A stretch of DNA of 16,648 nucleotides from Hyphomonas sp. (GTDB taxonomy: Bacteria; Pseudomonadota; Alphaproteobacteria; Caulobacterales; Hyphomonadaceae), in the NCBI GenBank assembly GCA_024743015.1, contig JANSXJ010000041.1, positions 1 through 16,648 of the forward strand. The letters run 5' to 3'. The translations under genes and the position numbers were made by a program. Shown piece after piece: positions 7,748-15,154 of the stretch (within the stretch, counting starts at the first letter, position 1; each line of letters opens with the position of its first letter). Below the pieces are notes generated by a model, which was not told the origin of the DNA, ran no database searches, and saw only the letters and a program-made list of their open reading frames with translations.

Positions 7748-7894
7748 GCTTAGCGCCCGTCGGCACTTGATTTCTCGTTTATGTCAAATCGTTGGCGATG
7801 GCCCAATGGTATGCGCACAAGCTCGATTCCTCTGCAGGCGTTTCAAGCTATTTTCGCTTCGTCTCTTTTTGCTCGCTGAGCGGTCGCCACAGCG
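7748..7894. other. Convergent gap between effector and MocR regulator
   Basis: A 147-nt gap at the 3' ends of two convergent genes. A perfect 12-bp palindrome GCTAAGCTTAGC (7743-7754) overlaps the effector stop codon, but it has no loop or T-run and is not a convincing terminator. No gene is seen. Confidence 0.4.
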
Positions 7895-9331
7895 TTATTC
7901 CGAAACGGCAAAAATGCGCCTGATGCCTATAGATATCTGTTCCTCCGAAGCGGATGCGTATCCGAGCGCGAGCGCATCGTTGGCTGGCGTAACCGAGATA
8001 TCGTAACGAGATACAGGCGGCACAAGTACGTCGTTTTTCGCTGCCGTTTCAGACAGGTTCGATGCAGACATCGAGCTCGGTAGCGTCATCAAGACGCTCA
8101 AACCTGAGTCTAGCCCCGTGAGAGTTGCCGGAGAATTCATATCCTTGAGCGTATCGGCAACTTTTCGCCGCTTGGACGCATAGATACGGCTCATGCGATG
8201 GACGTGTTTCTCAAAATGGCCCTCTGCGATGAAGATGGCCAGTGCCATTTGCAGCGGGGCGTTGGGGGCATATTCCGATATCGTGCGATAGGCCGCCATG
8301 GCATCAATCACTGCGCGATTTGCGATGGCAAAACCAATTCGCAGTCCGGGAAACATGGTCTTTGAAAAGGTGCCGCAATAGATCACTGAATTCGGAGACA
8401 GCGCCGCCAGTGGCACGAGCGGTGGGACATCATAGCGAAACTCGCCGTCATAATCGTCTTCGATGATCAGCGCGCCATTTTCATCAGCCCAGTCTATCAG
8501 GGCACGGCGGCGCTCTAGCGACAGCCTGTGACCAGTTGGAAACTGGTGGGATGGCGTAACGTAGACGAGTTTCACGCCGTGATTGCCTATCGGTAAGTCA
8601 TCCGTTCGCAGGCCATTTTCATCCACGGGACAGGTTAGAATGCCTGCCCCGCAGAGCTCAAATGTCTGGCGCGCCAGCGGGTAGCCTGGGTTCTCAATTA
8701 CGACCTTTGTGGCTTCATCCAGATATAGTCTGGAGAGTATGTGCATCGCATGGACTGAGCCATTTGTGATGATGATCTGGTCGCTCGTCGCAGACAGTCC
8801 CCTTGCTCGCCGCAAATAGTCGAGAATGTTCTGCCTAAGCACCTCGTCGCCGCGTGGATCGCCATAGTCAGAACTCGGCAAACGGCTTGCTGCAGCCGAC
8901 ATGCATCGCCTCCATACGTGCAACGGAAAAGCTTCAAGCGAAGGTCTACAGGGCCTCAAATCAATGACGTTTCTGACTTCGATGTCGATGTCCGGCTGAG
9001 GCAGGTTTTGTAGCAGCGGGACGTCCCCGGCGCTACCGGCTGCGCTGTCTGACGTGAATAAATCCACTGCGGCACGGGAGACATATGTACCCGAACCCGC
9101 ACGCGCCTGGAGGATGCCCTCAGCCACCAACAGGTCAATTGCGACGGTCACTGTTCCGCGTGCAACACCCAGATTACGCCCGAGCTTCCGCGACGCCGGT
9201 ATGCGGTCCCCGGCCTTCAGTTCTCCAGAAGCGATGGATTGCCGGATATGCTCGGCGATCTGCTGAGATAATGGTCCGCGTTCCGGATCCAGAGCGAATC
9301 TGAGCTGAATTTCCGCGTCTTGTAGCCTCAT
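7895..9331 (-). CDS. MocR/PdxR-type regulator (GntR winged helix fused to class I aminotransferase domain)
   Basis: A 478-residue protein. Residues about 12-85 are a GntR winged helix-turn-helix (PLSQQIAEHIRQSIASGELK, ending GSGTYVS). Residues about 120-475 are an aminotransferase fold-type I domain: YGDPRGDEVLR, NPGYPLARQTF, EDDYDGEFRY (291-300) and TFSKTMFPGLRIGF, where Lys324 is the expected PLP lysine. MocR proteins sense PLP or amino-compound ligands and usually control a divergent neighbour. Here the neighbour is the NTF2/GNAT/CPBP operon starting 88 bp away, so that is the likely target. ATG 9331-9329 gives the usual family length. The ligand cannot be predicted. Confidence 0.93.
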   Translation of the reverse strand: MRLQDAEIQLRFALDPERGPLSQQIAEHIRQSIASGELKAGDRIPASRKLGRNLGVARGTVTVAIDLLVAEGILQARAGSGTYVSRAAVDLFTSDSAAGSAGDVPLLQNLPQPDIDIEVRNVIDLRPCRPSLEAFPLHVWRRCMSAAASRLPSSDYGDPRGDEVLRQNILDYLRRARGLSATSDQIIITNGSVHAMHILSRLYLDEATKVVIENPGYPLARQTFELCGAGILTCPVDENGLRTDDLPIGNHGVKLVYVTPSHQFPTGHRLSLERRRALIDWADENGALIIEDDYDGEFRYDVPPLVPLAALSPNSVIYCGTFSKTMFPGLRIGFAIANRAVIDAMAAYRTISEYAPNAPLQMALAIFIAEGHFEKHVHRMSRIYASKRRKVADTLKDMNSPATLTGLDSGLSVLMTLPSSMSASNLSETAAKNDVLVPPVSRYDISVTPANDALALGYASASEEQISIGIRRIFAVSE

Positions 9332-9419
9332 AATTGGACCATTGAGTATGTTTTTATTTGGATCAACTCATAAGGCCGCTTTTGCTGTAGGTAAACTCCA
9401 GCGAAGAAAGTCATGCGAA
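9332..9419. promoter_or_regulatory. Divergent promoter region with TTGGAYC direct repeat, candidate MocR operator
   Basis: An 88-nt gap between the MocR regulator and the operon it probably controls. TTGGACC (9334-9340) and TTGGATC (9358-9364) are direct repeats 24 nt apart, with a T-rich spacer. Known MocR members such as GabR and PdxR bind direct repeats in the divergent promoter, so this is a reasonable operator candidate. The first copy lies only 3 bp from the MocR start codon, which would suit autorepression. Confidence 0.45.
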
Positions 9420-9791
9420 ATGAATGATCTCGATCAGCACAAGGTCTTGCAGCGCCTTTCAGATGCATGGGGCTGCAGAGATATCGAAGCGGTTCTGGCG
9501 TGTTTCTCGCCAGATGCTGAGTACTATGCGTCTGTTGGTCCGCTACCTGGAGAACTGGCAAAGGGTCATGACGGTATTCGCGATCTGATCCGGCGAATGT
9601 TCCGCCATGACAGTGGTGCGGTCGGCTGTGTGGGAGACCCGATTTGCACGACATCAACAGCCTTCTGGAAGTGGCGGTATGAGCTGCCGAACGGATCGAC
9701 TGAGCTTGGATGCGATGTCTTCGAATTCTGCGACGGCAAAATTGCGTTGAAGGATGCGTATCGAAAAATCAAAGCGCTGACGCCGAGATAA
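9420..9791 (+). CDS. NTF2-like (SnoaL-type) small protein
   Basis: A 123-residue protein with the layout of SnoaL/NTF2-like folds: an N-terminal helix pair (HKVLQRLSDAWGCRDIEAVLACFSPDA broken over about 8-34), then DAEYYASVGPLPGELAKG, a helix GIRDLIRRMF, and strands WKWRYEL and VFEFCDGKI toward the C-terminus. Such proteins are small barrels that act as isomerases, dehydratases or binding proteins; the sequence does not tell which. I prefer ATG 9420, which leaves a normal domain start. A TTG at 9342 or ATG at 9348 would add about 25 residues of low domain character and run into the operator. It is the first gene of the operon opposite MocR. Confidence 0.75.
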   Translation: MNDLDQHKVLQRLSDAWGCRDIEAVLACFSPDAEYYASVGPLPGELAKGHDGIRDLIRRMFRHDSGAVGCVGDPICTTSTAFWKWRYELPNGSTELGCDVFEFCDGKIALKDAYRKIKALTPR

Positions 9792-9803
9792 GCGAGGACG
9801 ATC

Positions 9804-10274
9804 ATGAAGCTTAACCTGCACCCCTATCGCCCTCGATACATTGTATTCGACGATATCTGGTCAATCGATAGCTTGAGCCTGAAGGCCTATCTCATCACTG
9901 AAGATCGCGACCAAACGGTCCCTCAGGAGCTGATTGCCAGCGCGAAACGCTACATTACGGGCGCGCTGCCTGATGCTCGTGCAGACGAAGGCCACGATCA
10001 CGGTCTGGGTTATGTCGTCATTCACATGGGCGACATGGCGACATGGGTCGTGACGCGATGGTGGGCACACGACAATGTCGGGATGAGTATGCTGGCTTCC
10101 GCAGATCCAGGAACCACAGACTTTCTGTCCGCAGATCACCGCCACTTCTGCGCCTGTGTGTGGGAGCACGTTGTCGTCAATCATGAGCGTGACGCCTGGG
10201 TTCGCGAAGCGATGAGAGCAGATGGAACCTCTGAGGCCTATCTCGAAAACAGGTTGCAAGATGGGTACTATTAG
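9804..10274 (+). CDS. Conserved-looking protein of unknown function in the MocR operon
   Basis: A 156-residue soluble protein that I do not recognise. It starts MKLNLHPYRPRYIVFDDIW, has a GHDHGLGYVVIHMG segment (about 63-76), a tryptophan-rich strand WVVTRWW and several histidines (HRHFCACVWEHVVVNHE). The His/Cys content could bind metal, but no known motif is clear. A GAGG about 8 nt before ATG 9804 gives a ribosome site. It follows the NTF2-like gene by 12 nt, and its end overlaps the next gene by 14 nt, so it is translated as part of the operon. Confidence 0.72.
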   Translation: MKLNLHPYRPRYIVFDDIWSIDSLSLKAYLITEDRDQTVPQELIASAKRYITGALPDARADEGHDHGLGYVVIHMGDMATWVVTRWWAHDNVGMSMLASADPGTTDFLSADHRHFCACVWEHVVVNHERDAWVREAMRADGTSEAYLENRLQDGYY

Positions 10275-10731
10275 CGTCGGCGAAGTCCGAGAGTTTCGAG
10301 AACAAGACGCATCGCAGCTATTGGAACTGATGCGGGGCCTTGCAGAGTTTGAAGGCTATATTGACGATTTCGCAGTTTCTGAGTCTGATCTTATCGCCAA
10401 TGGTTTGGGCGAGAACCGAAGATTTCAAGCCTTTGTCGTTCCGGATGAAGTTGAAACGCAACTGCTCGGCATGGCTGTCACCTACATCATACCCTGGACA
10501 TATGATTTACGACCTGTGGTCGTTCTGAAAGAGCTCTTTGTACGCAAAGAGGCGCGACAACATCATATAGGACACGCTCTGTTCGATCGGGTCGTCGATC
10601 TGGCCAAAGCCCGCAAGGCCTCGAAGGTTCAATGGACAGTGCTTCGGGGCAATGCCGCAGCGGTCAACTTCTATCAATCTCATGGCGCACGACCAGATTA
10701 TATCTGGGAGACTTGGCAGCTGCCACTATGA
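10261..10731 (+). CDS. GNAT acetyltransferase, SSAT-like
   Basis: A 156-residue GNAT fold protein. The acetyl-CoA pocket is VVVLKELFVRKEARQHHIG (about 87-104) followed by HALF; the usual R/Q-x-x-G-x-G/A appears as RQHHIGHA. The C-terminal half has WTVLRGNAAAVNFYQSHGA (125-143), close to the pattern of spermidine/diamine acetyltransferases and related GNATs that acetylate small amines or amino acids. The substrate is not known. ATG 10261 is preferred over ATG 10222: it overlaps the previous gene by only 14 nt and begins directly before the first GNAT strand. It is in the MocR-linked operon. Confidence 0.85.
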   Translation: MGTISVGEVREFREQDASQLLELMRGLAEFEGYIDDFAVSESDLIANGLGENRRFQAFVVPDEVETQLLGMAVTYIIPWTYDLRPVVVLKELFVRKEARQHHIGHALFDRVVDLAKARKASKVQWTVLRGNAAAVNFYQSHGARPDYIWETWQLPL

Positions 10732-11633
10732 AGGAACAATCGCTGATGAAATTGCTTCTCCTATGGTTTGGCAAGTGCCTTGGACTGATTGTCGGGGTAT
10801 CTTTGGGCGCGGCAATGCTTGGGGTTCCATGGATACTTTATCTCGAAAACCGTGCGGGCCACGACGTCGACCTCACGATCCTCACGCGCCTGCCTTTGGA
10901 AGTCTGGGCTTTGATTTCAGGCTTGATTGTTATTGCCCTCCTATTGCGGCTTGAGCGCGCAAAGCTGAGCGACGCCTATCTTCACAGGAACGGCTTTCTA
11001 TCGCATTCGCTCGTTGGTGGGGTAATAGGTATTCTCGCGGCTGGCCTTTCAGCGGTCATAGCCTTGCTGGCGGGGCAGGTGGAGTTGAACCCGGACTTTA
11101 TCGCGGTTCCGCTCCCCATGTTGCTCCTGCTTGGGCTGAGCGTGTTCCTCAACGCTTTGTTGCAAGAGATGATGTTCAGAGGATACGTGTTCCACGTCTC
11201 CAAGAAGGCTTTTGGGGTCACCTTTGCCGTCATAATGTCCTCGCTCGGTTTCGCGCTCGTCCACGGCAGTGTTTATTCAGGCCTTGAAGGTCTGTTTGCC
11301 GCAGCGAGTCTGATGCTCGCAGGTCTGGCGATGGCGTTCATGGTGCTAGCAACCCGGTCAATCTGGCTGGCCACGGGATATCACTGGGGCTGGAATATGT
11401 CGCAGGCATTTCTATCCGACGAGGTCGCTAACAAGGCGTATACTGAAGGCGCACCGCTGATCGTCCAATCCAGCTTGTCGACCGGGATCAGCGTCGAACA
11501 CACCCTGCTTGGGTTGCTCGGGCCAGCATTCGTTGCGTTCCTTGCGTTTCTGTTCTGGCGATATCGTCTGAGCCAAATCGGCGGCTCCGAGCTCTATCGC
11601 GAAGCGACTTCGCCGAGATGCGTAGAGTTCTGA
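10728..11633 (+). CDS. CPBP family intramembrane metalloprotease-like protein
   Basis: A 301-residue membrane protein with about seven hydrophobic segments. CPBP/CAAX-protease motifs are present: QEMMFRGYVFH (146-156), where Glu147 and Arg151 match the EExxxR motif but the first Glu is Gln146; FALVH (Phe175, His179); and YHWGWN (His219, Asn223). CPBP proteins cleave near or in the membrane, and some members have roles in bacteriocin immunity. With one of the paired glutamates replaced, activity is uncertain. ATG 10728 overlaps the GNAT stop as ATGA, which supports this start and translational coupling. Its target in this operon is unknown. Confidence 0.85.
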   Translation: MKEQSLMKLLLLWFGKCLGLIVGVSLGAAMLGVPWILYLENRAGHDVDLTILTRLPLEVWALISGLIVIALLLRLERAKLSDAYLHRNGFLSHSLVGGVIGILAAGLSAVIALLAGQVELNPDFIAVPLPMLLLLGLSVFLNALLQEMMFRGYVFHVSKKAFGVTFAVIMSSLGFALVHGSVYSGLEGLFAAASLMLAGLAMAFMVLATRSIWLATGYHWGWNMSQAFLSDEVANKAYTEGAPLIVQSSLSTGISVEHTLLGLLGPAFVAFLAFLFWRYRLSQIGGSELYREATSPRCVEF

Positions 11634-11731
11634 CGCTGCTTGGCAAATGGAGTTTTGCACTCATCGGAGCGCCGCCGAGAGCCGTCGACACTTTGTTGAA
11701 TTGTTCGGCGCAGCGCCATGAAATGAGTGCC

Positions 11732-12202
11732 ATGAAAGACATCCATACAATCACGTTTCGAGACGCTACGCAGCGCGATCTGCATGCCATCGTTGCGCTT
11801 CTTGCCGACGACATTCTGGGGTCTCAGCGCGAAGTGTTGTCTGATCCGCTGGACCAGAAATACGTCGAGGCTTTCCAAGACATCGAACAACAGACAGGCA
11901 ATCGAATGTTAGTCGCCTTGCTTGGGCCAGATGAAGTAGTAGGGTGCCTTCAACTGACAATCACGCCTGGTCTCGCACGATTGGGATCGCGACGTGCGAC
12001 AATCGAAGGCGTCAGAGTGAGATCGGATCAAAGAAGCACCGGCCTCGGCGCATTGATGTTTGCATATGCGATCGAGGAAGCTCGGCAGGCAGGCTGCGAA
12101 CTTGTCCAACTTACGACAGACAAGAAAAGAGCCCGTGCACACCGATTCTATGAACATCTCGGCTTCAAGTCCACGCATGTTGGCATGAAGCTGGAACTGT
12201 AG
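11732..12202 (+). CDS. GNAT family N-acetyltransferase
   Basis: A 156-residue GNAT protein: N-terminal ITFRDATQRDLHAIVALLAD, substrate-side DQKYVEAFQDIEQ, a core strand MLVALLGPDEVVGCLQLT, and the CoA-binding loop GVRVRSDQRSTGLGALMF (93-110) with RSTGLGA as the P-loop-like motif. The end is HRFYEHLGFKSTHVGMKLEL, typical for GNATs that acetylate free amines or amino acids. The start is uncertain: ATG 11732 is directly before the domain, ATG 11723 is 3 codons earlier, and ATG 11618 would overlap the CPBP gene by 16 nt and add 38 residues without domain character. It is probably the last gene of the MocR-linked operon. Confidence 0.85.
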   Translation: MKDIHTITFRDATQRDLHAIVALLADDILGSQREVLSDPLDQKYVEAFQDIEQQTGNRMLVALLGPDEVVGCLQLTITPGLARLGSRRATIEGVRVRSDQRSTGLGALMFAYAIEEARQAGCELVQLTTDKKRARAHRFYEHLGFKSTHVGMKLEL

Positions 12203-12243
12203 ATTTCCTTCGTCTCCTTCTGCTCGCATTTCGGAAGCGGCGA

Positions 12244-12293
12244 GCGTCCGTCATGGGGCGATTTTAAGCCGCTCATCCGATAACTGTTTTCGG
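12244..12293. repeat. Imperfect ~50-bp repeat, copy A
   Basis: The stretch starting GCGTCCG and containing GGGCGA, TTAAGCCGCT and ATAACTG recurs at 13740-13778 with about three-quarters of positions matching and short indels. It lies in the 178-nt gap after the second GNAT gene. No coding frame goes through it in a convincing way. Confidence 0.6.
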
Positions 12294-12380
12294 CGTAATA
12301 GCGGAAACTGAGGCAACAGCCTCAAACGCTCGAGTCTGACAGCTCTGTCGCAGTTATGAAATTTCGCGTATAGCCGAGGC

Positions 12381-12833
12381 ATGCTTAGCGACTACGAACT
12401 TGTATTTCTGATTGGTGAGACGTCCTCCAATATCTCGGATATGGCTATCAACGCCTTTTCGGTCATTTCGGCATATCTATTAGTCGGGTTTTTCCTAGCG
12501 GCGAGACTTAGTCGGCCGATGTGCCTGTTTGTTCATGCGCTCTATCTCGTTGGTCTCGTGATGCTCGGGTTTCAATTGAGCAAGCACATGGCGATTGTTG
12601 CAGCTGCCGTAGATCAATTGAAACAGCGAACGGTTGAGACGGGCAGTCTAGCTTGGCACCCATCGAATGCGTCCCCCGCATGGTATATGGACGCCCAACC
12701 CATGGCTGCGACCATACTCTTTTTGTTGATCGCGATTGCGTCGATTTGGTTTTTCGAAACGTGCCGAAAACGAGAGTTCACGGGTTTTCCGCTCAATAAA
12801 AGATCTTCGGATTCCGTCGCGGACCTGGATTAA
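12381..12833 (+). CDS. Small membrane protein of unknown function
   Basis: A 150-residue protein with three hydrophobic segments, at about 24-42, 48-66 and 107-125. A loop of about 40 residues (VDQLKQRTVETGSLAW, then YMDAQP) separates the second and third segments, and the tail is polar and charged. I do not recognise a family. A CGAGGC shortly before ATG 12381 may serve as a ribosome site. It stands alone between the MocR-linked operon and the convergent AlkD-like gene, so its context says little. Confidence 0.65.
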   Translation: MLSDYELVFLIGETSSNISDMAINAFSVISAYLLVGFFLAARLSRPMCLFVHALYLVGLVMLGFQLSKHMAIVAAAVDQLKQRTVETGSLAWHPSNASPAWYMDAQPMAATILFLLIAIASIWFFETCRKREFTGFPLNKRSSDSVADLD

Positions 12834-12913
12834 GTTCAGCGGAATGAAAGCGTAGATTTAGCATCCAACAAAAGACGCCCGACACGACCGAACGTGACCC
12901 GAAGAAGGCACTA

Positions 12914-12945
12914 CCAGAGTCCGCTCTGGGGCGAGTTTAGGACGC
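12914..12945. repeat. Hairpin and partial third repeat copy between convergent genes
   Basis: CCAGAG (12914-12919), loop TCCG and CTCTGG (12924-12929) form a perfect 6-bp stem in the 122-nt gap between the membrane-protein gene and the AlkD-like gene. It could help end transcription, but no T-run follows. The overlapping stretch 12919-12945 (GTCCG, GGGGCGA, TTTA) resembles the start of repeat copies A and B and may be a decayed third copy. Confidence 0.35.
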
Positions 12946-12955
12946 CGGGATCATG

Positions 12956-13681
12956 CTAGTCTGCGTACTTCATGCCTGTTTTGGATTTCCGAGAAATCAA
13001 TCGTCTTCGCTCCGGCACTTTGATTAAGTCTTCGAGCTCGCGGTATGCGCACCTACCAACCCAAGCCATTTCCGCGTGACCGCTATCGATAAGCTCCAAA
13101 GCGAAAATACACGCTTTTTCGTGGCTATCGGTGTTGCTTTTTCCGAACTCTCTAAGGGCCCAACAAGAAGCCTGTCGAACATGATCCCTATCATCCGGTG
13201 CTGATTGCCGGATCGTATCCAAAATCAACGTTGAAACATCATCGGCGAACGTTTCCGCGCGCATACAATAGTTGGCAATTAGTGCGAGACCTGCTCGTTT
13301 CGTGTAGAGTCGGGGATTAGAAGCCCACTTCACGCCCCAATCCAGCGCATCTGCTCGACGCGCCACAATCGCTTTCACGAACAGATCACAGGTGCTCCAA
13401 TCGTTAAGCTCCGTCACCCAAGTCTCGATGAGAGCTTTGTCGATGAGTTTGGGCGGTAGCAATAAAATCGCTAAAGCCTTGGCCTCGACGAATTGCGAGG
13501 ACCATAACTCCTCTGCAAGCGAACGGTCCTTAGCAGTCTTCTTCGCGAGCGCGCGGATGTCACTCGTCGAAACTCCTATGACCGTCTCCACTGGGACCAT
13601 TCGTTTTTCGGCAACGTCGAGAGGGTTTTTACTGCTTTGCGCTCTCAATTGTTCGATGATTTCGGCGGCGCTCGTTTCCAT
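12956..13681 (-). CDS. AlkD-like DNA alkylation repair protein (HEAT-repeat)
   Basis: A 241-residue all-helical protein of the DNA alkylation repair (AlkC/AlkD) family, which removes alkylated bases such as 3- and 7-methylpurines. The residues known from Bacillus cereus AlkD to contact DNA and the lesion have clear counterparts: Trp95 and Asp99 in NDWSTCDLF, Arg129 in KRAGLALIANY, and Trp174 in QASCWALREFG. Length is normal for the family. ATG 13681-13679 is the natural start. The gene stands alone and is convergent with the membrane-protein gene. It could repair alkylation damage as ICE cargo, but family members also include structural paralogues without activity. Confidence 0.88.
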   Translation of the reverse strand: METSAAEIIEQLRAQSSKNPLDVAEKRMVPVETVIGVSTSDIRALAKKTAKDRSLAEELWSSQFVEAKALAILLLPPKLIDKALIETWVTELNDWSTCDLFVKAIVARRADALDWGVKWASNPRLYTKRAGLALIANYCMRAETFADDVSTLILDTIRQSAPDDRDHVRQASCWALREFGKSNTDSHEKACIFALELIDSGHAEMAWVGRCAYRELEDLIKVPERRRLISRKSKTGMKYAD

Positions 13682-13739
13682 TTGCCTACCATATTGCGGT
13701 GGTTATCGCTCGGCAATTAGCAAAACTACCTTTCAGCAA

Positions 13740-13778
13740 GCGTCCGGTTTAGGGCGACTTAAGCCGCTGAGCTAATAA
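13740..13778. repeat. Imperfect repeat, copy B, abutting the insertion sequence
   Basis: GCGTCCG, AGGGCGA, TTAAGCCGCT and ATAACTG are in the same order and spacing as copy A at 12244-12293. The match fades just before the left inverted repeat of the IS110-family element (13791), so the element may have inserted in or right beside this repeat. Confidence 0.6.
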
Positions 13779-13798
13779 CTGCTTTTGATGCTGTGGAC

Positions 13799-13869
13799 GG
13801 CGTGCCCCACCCAGCTCCGCGGAGCTGGTAATGTGAAGGTATCCACACCGCCAACATTAGGAGCACGCC
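13799..13869 (+). promoter_or_regulatory. Structured left end of the IS: 18-bp palindrome and stem before the transposase start
   Basis: CCAGCTCCGCGGAGCTGG (13811-13828) is a perfect palindrome. It is enclosed by GGCGTGC (13799-13805) and GCACGCC (13863-13869), which pair exactly. The second arm begins at the last base of the AGGAG ribosome site (13859-13863) and ends just before ATG 13871. A transcript entering from outside would fold this region and could hide the start, a common way for insertion sequences to limit transposase made from outside promoters. Confidence 0.5.
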
Positions 13870-13870
13870 T

Positions 13871-14905
13871 ATGGATAAGAGTATCACAGTTATCGGCTTA
13901 GATTTAGCCAAGTCGGTTTTTCAGGTTCACGGGATCAACGCGGAGGGTGAGGTAGTCGTCCGACGCAAACTCAGCCGGTCCCGAGTCCTTGCCTATTTCA
14001 ATCAACTGGAACCGTGCCTGGTCGGCATGGAAGCCTGCGCAACAGCCCACTATTGGGGCCGAGAGCTGAGGGCGCTTGGCCATGATGTGAAGCTGATGCC
14101 GCCTCAGTTCGTGAAGCCGTATTTGAAGAGCCAGAAGAACGATATGCGCGATGCCGAAGCAATTTGCGAAGCAGTCACCCGGCCAACGATGCGGTTCGTG
14201 CCGATCAAGACACCAGACCAACAGGCGCTTCTGGCTCTGCATGCCGTGCGCGATCACTGGGTGCGTCTGTCGACCAGACTGATCAATACATTGAGGGGTT
14301 ACCTCGCAGAGTTTGGTATCGTCGCTGCCAGGGGTCGGATGGGTGTTGAGGCCATCCTCGACACCCTGGCTGACGATCAGGATGAGCGCATCCCTGATCT
14401 GGCGCGGGAGTGTCTGATGCCACTCGCCAATGAGCTCCGACATGTGAAGCGGCAAATCCTGGAAACTGATCGCAAGATCATGAGAGCGCATCGGTCTAGT
14501 GATATGTGTCAGAGATTAGAGACCATCCCTGGCGTTGGACCGGTCATCGCAACACGCGTGGTTGCTGAAGTCCCGGATCCGAGGGTCTTTAAATCCGGCC
14601 GCGCCTTCTCCGCCTGGGTTGGACTTGTGCCCAAACAGCATTCAAGCGGCGGGCGGGATCGGATGGGGCGGATCACCAAAACGGGGAACCCAGAGCTGAG
14701 GCGCTTACTGGTTGCTGGCGCGATGTCGATGATCATCCGAGCCAAACAGCTTGGCTTCACTAAGCATCCATGGCTCAGCCGTTTGCTGGAGCGCAAACCG
14801 ATGATGGTGGTTGCGATCGCTATGGCCAACAAGATAGGCCGCATGATCTGGGCCCTGATGGTCAAAGGAGAAAGGTTCAATCCGGCAAAACTAATGCCGG
14901 TATAA
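13871..14905 (+). CDS. IS110 family transposase (DEDD recombinase)
   Basis: A 344-residue protein with the N-terminal DEDD RuvC-like domain: Asp11 in IGLDLAKS, Glu54 in VGMEACA, and Asp91 and Asp94 in NDMRDAEAI. The C-terminal Tnp_20 domain has IPGVGPVIATRVVAE (219-233), FSAWVGLVP and QHSSGGRDR (257-264), where Ser258 or Ser259 is the likely catalytic serine, followed by TGNPELRRLL. IS110-family enzymes move the element with an element-encoded guide (bridge/seek) RNA. AGGAG precedes ATG 13871. The gene is full-length with no frameshift, so the element may still be active. Confidence 0.96.
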   Translation: MDKSITVIGLDLAKSVFQVHGINAEGEVVVRRKLSRSRVLAYFNQLEPCLVGMEACATAHYWGRELRALGHDVKLMPPQFVKPYLKSQKNDMRDAEAICEAVTRPTMRFVPIKTPDQQALLALHAVRDHWVRLSTRLINTLRGYLAEFGIVAARGRMGVEAILDTLADDQDERIPDLARECLMPLANELRHVKRQILETDRKIMRAHRSSDMCQRLETIPGVGPVIATRVVAEVPDPRVFKSGRAFSAWVGLVPKQHSSGGRDRMGRITKTGNPELRRLLVAGAMSMIIRAKQLGFTKHPWLSRLLERKPMMVVAIAMANKIGRMIWALMVKGERFNPAKLMPV

Positions 14906-15154
14906 AGTCGCCGCGCTGATCAGGCGCAAACGAGATTGGTGAGAGCATAAGGAGGTCATGCAGAACCGGAGTTTCTGACAAGTGAGGACAATCCACTCGC
15001 GAGCCAGCACCTTTGAGTGCGTGCTTTTGTAAGGAACCTCATCTTGCGGAACGCATGATGGCCAGCGGCATCCGAAAGCCGTCTCGACAGGCCGAACAGA
15101 TGCCCGCTAACGGCCAACCTGCAAATGACCAACTAAAATCTCTTGCCAAGGGGG
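14906..15154 (+). ncRNA. Noncoding right part of the IS, candidate bridge/seek RNA
   Basis: About 250 nt between the transposase stop and the right inverted repeat, without a convincing gene. AGCAC (15006-15010) and GTGCT (15021-15025) form a small hairpin followed by TTTT. In IS1111-type elements the guide RNA is encoded downstream of the transposase, so this is the expected place. I did not identify the guide loops or exact RNA ends. Confidence 0.45.

Noticed and set aside
7743..7754. GCTAAGCTTAGC palindrome as terminator
   Set aside because: It has no loop and no following T-run, and is more likely chance at a stop codon.
13904..14491. 195-codon minus-strand frame within the transposase gene
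   Set aside because: It is antisense to an intact IS110 transposase; the residue composition is that of a reverse-frame shadow.
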